The notes under the pieces are model-generated. The model saw only the letters and a program-made list of their open reading frames with translations. It was not told where the DNA came from and searched no databases. Shown one piece after another: positions 44,768-52,920 of a DNA stretch of 64,000 bases. The first letter of the stretch is position 1. Every line of letters starts with the position of its first letter. Origin of the DNA: Maribellus comscasis. Lineage in GTDB: Bacteria; Bacteroidota; Bacteroidia; Bacteroidales; Prolixibacteraceae. A program made the position numbers and the translations under genes. Where the stretch lies: NCBI RefSeq assembly GCF_009762775.1, contig NZ_CP046401.1, forward strand, positions 7,700,001 through 7,764,000, in the 5' to 3' direction.

Positions 44768-45817
44768 CTAGCTGCTAAAATCAAGCAAAACTTTCAAATA
44801 GTTCTGGCTTTCATTTTGAACAAGTTCAAATGCCTGTTGAATTTGGGAACCGTGCATCACTTTTGAGATGAGCGCCTCAGGCTTTAAGTTGCCGGCATTT
44901 AAATGTTCAATAACTTCTGTAAATTCACCGTGACTCACACGCGAAGCCACAATTTTTGCTTCTTTCCAAATTAATTCCTTAAAAACAATGGGGGCAGGAT
45001 CGTCGCCCAATCCCAGAACAACAACTTTACCGGCACCACGAATACTTTGAATACAAGCACGAATTGGAGTTGGGACACCGTCAAATTCATGTGCATGTCC
45101 GATGGCTTCAAAAGCAATATCAACACCTTTCCCGTCGGTATATTTTTTTATTGCCTCAACCGGGTTTTCCTTTGTCGGATTTATGGTGATTACATTTTCA
45201 TAATGATTTTTAGCGATTTCCAGGCGCTTATCCAACGGATCGACCATAAAAATGGTGCTTTTTGTTTTCGTGCGGGCAGCCTGCAAAATTACCTGACCAA
45301 CCCGGCCAGCTCCCCAAATGGCAATACTATCTCCGTCTTTCGTTTCGGCGCGATTATTTGCATGGAAACCAATTCCATAAATTTCAACCAATGCAACATG
45401 CTCATCCGGCAAATGCGAAGCCGTTTTAAAAACCATGTGTTGCGGCACAGAAATATATTCAGCGAAACCGCCATCCAAATCAACGCCTACTAATTTCAGA
45501 CTGGTACACGCCGGATAATGTCCCCGCAAGCACGCCGGACATTTCCCGCACCAAATAATAGGATCTACTGCAACTTTGTCGCCTACTTCAAAACCGGAAA
45601 CACCTTCGCCAATTTCTTCAACAACTCCGCCCATTTCATGTCCTGGCGTAAAAGGAATAGGTGTTCGTGGATGAAAATCGCCAGGAAAAATATGCATGTC
45701 TGAACCACAAATACTGGCAAATTTTATGCGAATCAGAACTTCTCCCGGTTTTACTTTCGGAGTGACAACTTCTTTCCAAACAAAATTATTATAAGTTTCT
45801 AAAACGGCTGCTTTCAT
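44768..45817 (-). CDS. Zinc-dependent medium-chain dehydrogenase (sugar-alcohol/sugar-acid type)
   Basis: A 349-residue MDR-family oxidoreductase. Catalytic zinc ligands are in SICGSDMH and TPGHEMGGVVEEIGEG. The structural zinc cysteines are in IIWCGKCPACLRGHYPAC. The Rossmann fingerprint is IWGAGRVGQ, with an acidic VDPLDKR suggesting NAD over NADP. The closest well-known types are sorbitol, threonine or galactitol-phosphate dehydrogenases. In this locus it could reduce fructuronate or tagaturonate, or oxidise an aldonate; that is inference. It has its own promoter (45845-45875). Confidence 0.88.
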   Translation of the reverse strand: MKAAVLETYNNFVWKEVVTPKVKPGEVLIRIKFASICGSDMHIFPGDFHPRTPIPFTPGHEMGGVVEEIGEGVSGFEVGDKVAVDPIIWCGKCPACLRGHYPACTSLKLVGVDLDGGFAEYISVPQHMVFKTASHLPDEHVALVEIYGIGFHANNRAETKDGDSIAIWGAGRVGQVILQAARTKTKSTIFMVDPLDKRLEIAKNHYENVITINPTKENPVEAIKKYTDGKGVDIAFEAIGHAHEFDGVPTPIRACIQSIRGAGKVVVLGLGDDPAPIVFKELIWKEAKIVASRVSHGEFTEVIEHLNAGNLKPEALISKVMHGSQIQQAFELVQNESQNYLKVLLDFSS

Positions 45818-45844
45818 TTTATCATCGGTTTAATATTGAGCACG

Positions 45845-45875
45845 ACAAAATACAGCTAAAAAAAGTTTTTTCAAA
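45845..45875 (-). promoter_or_regulatory. Promoter of the zinc dehydrogenase gene
   Basis: On the minus strand TTTG (45875-45872), 19 nt, then TATTTTGT (45852-45845). The spacing is exact and the -7 element has two mismatches to TAnnTTTG. It lies 27 nt before the ATG at 45817. Confidence 0.5.
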
Positions 45876-45934
45876 CTGTATTGGCAATACTTTCGGAAAT
45901 ATTTGTGTGCTTCAAAAATAACTACTCCAAAACG

Positions 45935-47932
45935 TTACCTTTTAAAATACTTATAAACCGCGGGAGTCTGTTTTCCGGTAGTGGTCATGGTTGTCGTTAT
46001 TTCAATCGAAGGCCGCTGCCAGTAATACAAAACGCCGGTTTCGGTCCCCACTAACAAATCGGGAACTCCATCTTTATTAAAATCGGAAACAACCGGGCCG
46101 TCGGTGTGCCCCATCAACGTGCGGGAAAGTACGCGACCCATATATTGCAAAACCATTTTCCCATCTTTCATTCCCAAATTTTTCATCCAATCCACCGCAG
46201 GTTTTGAAGAAAAAACAAGATCTTCCAAACCATCTCCATCCCAATCTGCAAAAGTAATTTTTAAACGTCCATGACTAGAACCGGTACGCTGATTTAATAA
46301 AACCGGTTCGCCATCAGGATAAACAAAATTGCGCTGCGGATGCCCCAACAACAATTTATCACCCTCTTTTATTCGAGGAAAAACAGCCAGGTATCCCTCA
46401 TAATCGAGCATCACCAAATCATTCAAACCGTCGTTGTTAAAATCCATAATAAATGGCGAAGTTCTCCAGGGCGCCAGCAATTCATTTCCTTCAGAAACAC
46501 CGGGAGTCCAGGCTGGCTTTTGTGGCTTACCCTTCCACTCCACGTAAAGTGGTTGCGGAGCCGACAGTTCGGGAGCTTTTCTTGTTCCTTTATTCTTTAA
46601 CCAAACAATATTTCCGTTGTGTTCATTTACCAAAATATCGGGAAGTCCGTCCATATCCCAATCGCCAACGCCAATGGTTGCATATCCCCAGTGTGGCTCT
46701 TCCGTGTTTGGAAGCACTTTTGTGGGAATTATGCGAACAGGGATTCCATCAACTTCAAGAATTTTTGGCGCATCCCATTTTGGAGCCCCGCCTCCCAGAT
46801 TTTTCACAAAAATGATATCTCCTGCTCCATTTCCGCACAAAATATCTTCAAGTCCGTCGCCGTCCCAATCAAAAATACGCGGAGCAACCAGCGCACCTAA
46901 ATCCACAAAATGTGCTTCCTGTTGAAGAAAAACCGGAGGCAAAAATTCCGGCTTACCATCGACTACTTTTCCTGTGTTTTTCAGGAATGAAATTTTGCCA
47001 TCTTCATCACCGCTCAGAACATCAACAAATCCATCTTTGTCAAAATCAATGGTTCGCAATTTTATGGAACCTCCGTGGCGACAAACAAATTGAATTTGTT
47101 CGCTATTGTATGTTAAAGTATCTCCATCTGCATAATTATATTTTTGAAGTGTTCCCGTATTCTCAAAATAAACCAGATGGGAAAAACTTCCTGCTGCCAG
47201 ATAATCCAAATCGCCATCATTATCGTAATCGCCAAAAGCGACGTCCATATTCAACCCCCGATCAAAAGGATTCGAGGCTGTTAAAATATTTTCAGGATTT
47301 TCATACACCGGATTTTCATTACTTCCTGAATTCTTAAAAAACAACAACGAAGAGCCTTCTGAAGAATTTAAACCACAAAGCAAATCGACCTTTGAATCAG
47401 CATCAAAATCAATTAATTTCCAGGAATTTCCTTTAGATTCTTTTACGTATTTATTCAAATGAGCGGGCATATTTAATTTTTTCCAGAACACATTTTCAGG
47501 AACATCTTCGTAAATCAGCAAAGATTCATTTACCCGATCGGGTGTTAACACATGAACATGTCCATCAACATCAGAAGCTACAAAAAATTTCCCGTCGTTA
47601 CCCAAACGAAAACGCTCTGAATTAATGCGCATTCCATAGCGAAAAACAGGCATTTCAACGTTGCCACTTACATTTTCAAAATAAAACACTCCCGATTCGG
47701 CATAACTTCCCGATTCAGAAATAAGCAAATCTATATCGCCATCGCCGTCAAAATCCATGGGCATGGGAACTGATTTGAACCCCACATCCAAATCGACCAG
47801 CAGGCCGGGATTATTGTATTCAAACTTGTGTAATTTGTTATCTGCGTATTGATTGTATGATTTTTCTTTCTGCGGAGTACATGAAAAAAGAAGCATTCCT
47901 CCAAACAACCCCATTAAAATCTTTGGATCCAT
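45935..47932 (-). CDS. FG-GAP/VCBS repeat beta-propeller lipoprotein
   Basis: The ATG at 47932 gives 665 residues and puts the lipobox (LLFSC) at a normal distance; an earlier ATG at 47962 is possible. About nine to ten calcium-binding D-x-D-x-D-G-x-x-D repeats are spaced along the chain, for example DFDGDGDIDLL, DYDNDGDLDYLAAG, DFDKDGFVDVLSG, DWDGDGLEDILCG, DWDMDGLPDILVN, DFNNDGLNDLVM and DFNKDGVPDLLVG. This is an integrin-like propeller. The family includes glycan-binding proteins and parts of polysaccharide lyases; no catalytic residues are recognisable. The position between the uronate genes and a beta-helix enzyme suggests a role in glycan handling. Confidence 0.85.
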   Translation of the reverse strand: MDPKILMGLFGGMLLFSCTPQKEKSYNQYADNKLHKFEYNNPGLLVDLDVGFKSVPMPMDFDGDGDIDLLISESGSYAESGVFYFENVSGNVEMPVFRYGMRINSERFRLGNDGKFFVASDVDGHVHVLTPDRVNESLLIYEDVPENVFWKKLNMPAHLNKYVKESKGNSWKLIDFDADSKVDLLCGLNSSEGSSLLFFKNSGSNENPVYENPENILTASNPFDRGLNMDVAFGDYDNDGDLDYLAAGSFSHLVYFENTGTLQKYNYADGDTLTYNSEQIQFVCRHGGSIKLRTIDFDKDGFVDVLSGDEDGKISFLKNTGKVVDGKPEFLPPVFLQQEAHFVDLGALVAPRIFDWDGDGLEDILCGNGAGDIIFVKNLGGGAPKWDAPKILEVDGIPVRIIPTKVLPNTEEPHWGYATIGVGDWDMDGLPDILVNEHNGNIVWLKNKGTRKAPELSAPQPLYVEWKGKPQKPAWTPGVSEGNELLAPWRTSPFIMDFNNDGLNDLVMLDYEGYLAVFPRIKEGDKLLLGHPQRNFVYPDGEPVLLNQRTGSSHGRLKITFADWDGDGLEDLVFSSKPAVDWMKNLGMKDGKMVLQYMGRVLSRTLMGHTDGPVVSDFNKDGVPDLLVGTETGVLYYWQRPSIEITTTMTTTGKQTPAVYKYFKR

Positions 47933-47952
47933 AAGAGATAGTTTTAGTCCGT

Positions 47953-48001
47953 AAAATCTCAAAAATCCATCAGAACGGGTTCAACCTGCTTTTGAGATTT
48001 T
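47953..48001. repeat. 12-bp inverted repeat upstream of the FG-GAP gene
   Basis: AAAATCTCAAAA (47953-47964) and TTTTGAGATTTT (47990-48001) are perfect complements with a 25-nt spacer, starting 21 bases before the FG-GAP ATG. It could be an operator with two half sites or a leader hairpin. The rest of this 341-base gap holds another palindrome at 48116 and no gene. Confidence 0.55.
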
Positions 48002-48115
48002 GATTTTATTCATATCCGCTAACACACCACGATTAATACTTCAAATTGCTAATATGCTTCAATATAATTTTGCCAATATCGAAAACTCACCCTGACTACG
48101 ACTACGTCATAATCG

Positions 48116-48139
48116 TCCCTCTCTTCGAGAAGAGAGGGA
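48116..48139. repeat. REP-like extragenic palindrome
   Basis: TCCCTCTCTTC and GAAGAGAGGGA form an 11-bp perfect stem around a 2-nt centre (GA), between the FG-GAP start and the beta-helix stop. No U-run follows on either strand. It resembles dispersed extragenic palindromes and not a terminator. Confidence 0.6.
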
Positions 48140-48273
48140 GTGTTGTCACAATTAAATTTATTTTTCGTGGTATCATTTCGAATATACAATTTGATTTTTC
48201 AAAGTTCTAAAACCAAAAGGATGAAGACTACCATTTTTTTGTCCGGTTCTTCACATTATTTCACCACAAAACA

Positions 48274-50130
48274 CTATTTCCTCAATTGAATTGCTTTTTT
48301 CAACTCTGCCTCATAATTATTGTTTTCTTCACTAAAAACTTTATTATTCACCTTTTCGATATCTTCTTCGTTGGTGCGATTGTATCGAATTGGTGGATTT
48401 TCATTCTCGCAAAACAGGTAATTGTCTTTCACCAAATTGGTTGTTGCCCGGTGAAAACGAAGTGGTGATTTTGCAATATTATAAATCAGATTGTTGGCCA
48501 CAACCACATTGGTTGTTCCTTCATCCAAAAACATCCCGTTGCTTTCTGCACGGCCGGCATTTACAGTCACATCGTGAATATGGTTGTTGATAATTTTACT
48601 TCCGGGTTGCAGGCCTAACATATAAATTCCGCCACCGTCGCTCAATATTTTCATAATATGATGGATGTGGTTCCCATCAATTACATTGTCGCGACAAGGT
48701 GTTGGTTGAGGGCTCCACATCCAGCCGATAGAAATTCCACTGTAAGGCAAATCAAAAATCTTATTGTCTTTTATTTTAGTTTCCGCTGTTAGTCCGCACC
48801 AAATACCAACTGCTCCAAAATACTGCGCTCCACTTTGGGTGACCAAACAGTTTTCAATGGTGTTATTTAAAGCCACTTGTTCCGGCGCAGTTTCCCACCA
48901 TTTACCGCTGCCAACTTCGCGGTCGCGTCCTTCTCCAATCATAATTCCATTCCCTGAGACATCTGCTACAACTACATTGTATAACACATTATTTTTACAA
49001 GCTGTTCCAAACCAAATTCCTGAACCTCCCATATTTTCAACCGTACAATTTTTCAGACTGCAATTCTCCATCCATCTGGCTGAAATAGCAGCAGGAACAA
49101 CCGCCCAGCCTAAGGTATCGGGGCGAGGGTCAAAATTGCAGGCTTGCACGCCGCAATACCCTTCTTCCGGAATATTCCATAAAGAATAACAAAAAGTAAT
49201 TCCATTAAAATGAATATTTTTCACCGGAGAATCGTTTCCTCCCTGAAACACAAGTAGTCCTTCAGAAACCGGAATAACCGTTTCTATCTGATTTGGATTT
49301 ACATTTTCAGGAAACAGGGCAATTATTTTATTCTCTTTGGAAACAAAACACCATTCATAATTTTCATCTATAAATTCAATTGCATTTTCGAGAAAATAGC
49401 GGGGATTTGCTTCCCAATGATCAATGTAAAAAAAATCGGGATCCTTTGCACCAATCGAATCTTTTGTTGTCAATCTATTCTCTTCACCATCAATTTTCAA
49501 AATTGGATTTCTGGAAATCGACCAGTCGTGCAAAAACACCAGTTCCGCGTCTTCAACATTTGCCGGGATCGGAAAATCATTTTCCTCAAAAAAGAAATTT
49601 GTCCGCTGGTCTTCTCCAACCTGCTTAACACGCAGATATCCGTCGTTTGGGAAACGCGATCTTTTCGCACGTTGTCCTTCAATAAAAAATTCGCGCGGAC
49701 TAAGTTTTTTTCCTTCTATTTTTGGAACAGCAGCTTCCCAGAAGCCTTTGGCATTTTTTGTCCATCCTGAAAGTCGGACTCCTCCTGAAATAACAGGACT
49801 ACTCCCGGTTACTGCTTGAAACGCTATTGAAAAAGAACTTTGCGTCGTTTGTAACGGTTCAAAAACAACCGGACTATTTATTTGGTAATTTCCATTTTCG
49901 AGGAAAACTGTAACATCTGAGAATCCACCATTCTCTATTAATTTATATGCTTTTTCTTTTGCTTCGGAAAGACTTGCTAAAGGTTGTATTTTTGTCCCTT
50001 CATTTTCATCATTTCCAAGCGGTGAGACATAAATCTCCTGCGCATCCACAACTCCGGAGAAACTGAAAAAAAAGAAAACTGAACAAAAAAAAGCGAACAA
50101 ATTTTGTAGGGAAGCCATTTTAAATTTCAT
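48274..50130 (-). CDS. Right-handed beta-helix glycan enzyme, GH141-like
   Basis: The ATG at 50130 gives 618 residues with a signal peptide ending VVDAQ; the frame runs up to 50193 but that part is spacer-like. The mature start EIYVSPLGNDENEGTKIQPLAS, then VTVFLENGNYQI and SPVISGGVRLSGW, is the pattern of GH141-like proteins. Their known members include alpha-L-fucosidase and xylanase. Many N-N-x-I rungs follow (NNTIENCLV, DNVIDGNHIHHI, INNHIHDV), as expected for a parallel beta-helix. Acting on a pectic or algal side chain is plausible. It is divergent from the E1 gene and upstream of the FG-GAP gene, separated from it by 341 bases. Confidence 0.72.
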   Translation of the reverse strand: MKFKMASLQNLFAFFCSVFFFFSFSGVVDAQEIYVSPLGNDENEGTKIQPLASLSEAKEKAYKLIENGGFSDVTVFLENGNYQINSPVVFEPLQTTQSSFSIAFQAVTGSSPVISGGVRLSGWTKNAKGFWEAAVPKIEGKKLSPREFFIEGQRAKRSRFPNDGYLRVKQVGEDQRTNFFFEENDFPIPANVEDAELVFLHDWSISRNPILKIDGEENRLTTKDSIGAKDPDFFYIDHWEANPRYFLENAIEFIDENYEWCFVSKENKIIALFPENVNPNQIETVIPVSEGLLVFQGGNDSPVKNIHFNGITFCYSLWNIPEEGYCGVQACNFDPRPDTLGWAVVPAAISARWMENCSLKNCTVENMGGSGIWFGTACKNNVLYNVVVADVSGNGIMIGEGRDREVGSGKWWETAPEQVALNNTIENCLVTQSGAQYFGAVGIWCGLTAETKIKDNKIFDLPYSGISIGWMWSPQPTPCRDNVIDGNHIHHIMKILSDGGGIYMLGLQPGSKIINNHIHDVTVNAGRAESNGMFLDEGTTNVVVANNLIYNIAKSPLRFHRATTNLVKDNYLFCENENPPIRYNRTNEEDIEKVNNKVFSEENNNYEAELKKAIQLRK

Positions 50131-50254
50131 AATAATTGTTTTAGGTTTCTCAAAAATACATGATTTTCCCGGAAGTCGGACAGCATTAAACAAATCGTTT
50201 GCTGGAATGTTATTTTAATGCAAAACAGACTTAAATGTCCTTAATAAAAACCGC

Positions 50255-52666
50255 ATGTACTTGGAAAAATCTGAGATTATAGCCAACGATCAGTTTTCTA
50301 CGGAAGAAATACTAAATGACTACTATATTGCCTATTTGAGTCGACAGTTGAGTTTGCTTGGTCGCCGGGAAGTACACAACGGCAGAGCGCATTTTGGTAT
50401 TTTTGGCGACGGCAAAGAAATTGCACAAATTGCTTATGCCAAAACCTTTAAAAAAGGCGACTGGCGTTCGGGCTATTATCGCGATCAGACGTTTATGCTG
50501 GCACTGAATTTATTGCAGCCAGAGGAGTTTTTTGCAATGATTTACGGCGATACAAATGAAGAGGAAAACCCATCAACTGTAGGGCGAAACTTCAACAATC
50601 ATTTTAGTACACAAAACATTAACGAAGAAGGAGAAATAAAAGATTTGCTTCTTCAATACAATTCAGCATCTGATATTTCATCAACCGGAGGGCAAATGCC
50701 GCGCCTGCTGGGGCTGGCGCAAGCTTCAAAAATTGTACGGGAAAAACCGGAGATGAAAAAAGCATTGAACAATAATGTAAGCGGAGATGAAGTTGCTTTT
50801 GGAAGTATCGGTGATGCAAGTACCTCGGAGGGTATTTTTTGGGAAACCATAAATGCAGCCGGAGTGATGCAGGTTCCGCTGGCTGTTGCCGTTTTTGACG
50901 ATGGTTTTGGAATCAGTGTGCCGGTTGAATTGCAGACTACAAAATCGAGCATTTCCGAGGCGCTAAAAGGCTTTCAAAAAGAAAAAGGTTCAAATGGAAT
51001 TAAAATATATAAATCGAAAGGTTGGGATTACCCGGGTCTGGTAAAAACATTTAAAGAAGGAATTGATTTTTGCAGAAGGACCCACACACCTGTTGTTTTT
51101 CATATTGAAGAAGTTACACAACCACAAGGACATTCAACATCGGGTTCACACGAACGTTACAAAACCAAAGAACGCTTGCAGTGGGAAGATGATTTTGACG
51201 GTTTAAATCAAATGCGAAAATGGCTGCTGGAAACCGGAGTAGCCGATATGGATATGCTGGTTGAAATTGAAAAATCGGCAAAACAAAAAGCCAAAGAAGC
51301 ACGAAATAAAGCCTGGCAAAATTTCACCAACGGATATCAAAAAGAACAAAATGAATTGCTGGATATTCTTCGTAAAATAGATGCAAAAACAGATCTTCAA
51401 AACGAGCGTAAATTTGAATTGGTACGTAATAGAATTTTTCCGACGAGACGTTCGCATTTTAGTTTTGCAAAACGGTTAAACCTGGAAATTCATTTAAACC
51501 CGGATTTACAGGATGAACGGGCTGAATTACAAAACTGGATTGACCGTTTTAAAACAAGAACAATTGATTTTTTCAACACCAGTTTACACCGGACAGGTTC
51601 TGATTCTGCGCTGAAAGTAGAAGGACATCCGGTAAAATACGGTTCAAACGCGGAAGATGTAAACGGCTCCCAAATCGTCAACAAAAATTTTGATGTTTTA
51701 TTTGAAAAATATCCGAATCTGGTCACGTTTGGTGAAGACACCGGAAAAATGGGTGATGTCAATCAGGGCATGAAAGGAATGCAGGAAAAGTACGGAAAAG
51801 AACGTGTTTCCGACACCGGCATTCGCGAGGCCACCATCATTGGACAAGGAATTGGACTGGCGTTGAGAGGCTTTCGCCCGATTGCTGAGATTCAATATTT
51901 GGATTACCTTATTTACGCTCATTCGCAGCTGAGCGATGATTTGGCGACATTACAATACAGAACCAAAGGGAAACAGGCGGCGCCACTCATTGTTCGTACC
52001 CGCGGACATCAGTTGCAGGGAATCTGGCACGCCGGTTCGCCCATGCAAATGTTACTGGGGTCGCTAAGAGGAATCTATTTGTGTGTTCCGAGAAACTTAA
52101 CGCAGGCTGCAGGTTTTTACAATGCTTTACTGGAAGCCAACGATCCGGCCATCGTAATTGAGCCCTTAAAAGGTTACAACGTAAAAGAAAAACTTCCTGA
52201 AAACCATGGTGAGTATAAAGTACCACTTGGCGTACCGGAAATAATGAGGGAAGGAACCGATGTTACGGTTGTTACCTACGCATGGAACGTACACCACGCT
52301 TTGAAAGCAGCCAGTTTACTCCAAAAATTTAAAGGAATATCCATCGAGGTGATTGATGTGCAGACTTTAATGCCGTTTGACGTAAACCACACCATTTTAG
52401 AATCGGTGAAAAAAACCAACAAAGTACTTTTTATGGACGAAGATGTACCCGGAGGTGCCACGGCTTACATGATGCAAAAAGTGCTGCAGGAACAAAAAGC
52501 GTTCGACTATTTAGACACTGCGCCACGTACTCTTTCAGGAATGGAACATCGACCGGCCTACGGAATTGATGGGGAATATTTTTCCAAACCCAATGTTGAG
52601 CTTCTTTTCAAAAATGTTTATGAAATGATGCGGGAAACTGATGAGAAAAAATATCCTAAACTGTAA
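50255..52666 (+). CDS. Fused alpha/beta 2-oxoacid dehydrogenase E1 component
   Basis: An 803-residue thiamine-pyrophosphate enzyme joining the E1-alpha (about 1-360) and E1-beta (about 460-800) subunits in one chain. The TPP motif starts G186-D187 (GDASTSEG) and ends in D215-D216-G in place of the usual N-N, a variant I associate with the Bacteroidota fused form. The beta part shows FGEDTGKMGDVNQGMKG, AEIQYLDYLIYA and DEDVPGGATAYM. It should decarboxylate branched-chain 2-oxoacids or pyruvate and pass the acyl group to an E2 encoded elsewhere. It is single, unlinked to the glycan loci around it, and a housekeeping gene. Confidence 0.92.
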   Translation: MYLEKSEIIANDQFSTEEILNDYYIAYLSRQLSLLGRREVHNGRAHFGIFGDGKEIAQIAYAKTFKKGDWRSGYYRDQTFMLALNLLQPEEFFAMIYGDTNEEENPSTVGRNFNNHFSTQNINEEGEIKDLLLQYNSASDISSTGGQMPRLLGLAQASKIVREKPEMKKALNNNVSGDEVAFGSIGDASTSEGIFWETINAAGVMQVPLAVAVFDDGFGISVPVELQTTKSSISEALKGFQKEKGSNGIKIYKSKGWDYPGLVKTFKEGIDFCRRTHTPVVFHIEEVTQPQGHSTSGSHERYKTKERLQWEDDFDGLNQMRKWLLETGVADMDMLVEIEKSAKQKAKEARNKAWQNFTNGYQKEQNELLDILRKIDAKTDLQNERKFELVRNRIFPTRRSHFSFAKRLNLEIHLNPDLQDERAELQNWIDRFKTRTIDFFNTSLHRTGSDSALKVEGHPVKYGSNAEDVNGSQIVNKNFDVLFEKYPNLVTFGEDTGKMGDVNQGMKGMQEKYGKERVSDTGIREATIIGQGIGLALRGFRPIAEIQYLDYLIYAHSQLSDDLATLQYRTKGKQAAPLIVRTRGHQLQGIWHAGSPMQMLLGSLRGIYLCVPRNLTQAAGFYNALLEANDPAIVIEPLKGYNVKEKLPENHGEYKVPLGVPEIMREGTDVTVVTYAWNVHHALKAASLLQKFKGISIEVIDVQTLMPFDVNHTILESVKKTNKVLFMDEDVPGGATAYMMQKVLQEQKAFDYLDTAPRTLSGMEHRPAYGIDGEYFSKPNVELLFKNVYEMMRETDEKKYPKL

Positions 52667-52725
52667 GGTTGATTCATGTCGTATAAAAATCAACGACAAT
52701 AAGATAACTCAGCACTACCTCATAA

Positions 52726-52741
52726 ACACTGTAAACAGTGT
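52726..52741. terminator. Small hairpin between convergent E1 and beta-helix genes
   Basis: ACACTGT and ACAGTGT make a 7-bp stem with an AA loop in the 254-base convergent gap. A T-rich stretch (CTTCTTTTTAC) follows on the plus strand. It is a weak terminator candidate for the E1 gene. Confidence 0.4.
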
Positions 52742-52920
52742 CAATAACTTCTTTTTACAAATGACAAGAATTACTCTTTATTAAACTGAACAGATAGGAG
52801 TTGCATAGCAAATGCAATTTCATAATTAACTTCCATACTATCAGATATTCGTCCGCATTTCCTCTTATTTTTGGAACAATATAAGGAAACTCTTGGGGAA
52901 AGCCGCGAGGAATTATTTGA

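Noticed and set aside
50255..52666. Loss of TPP binding in E1 because N-N is replaced by D-D-G
   Set aside because: The rest of the TPP motif is intact, and the variant appears to be the normal form in the fused Bacteroidota enzyme. I did not treat it as inactivation.
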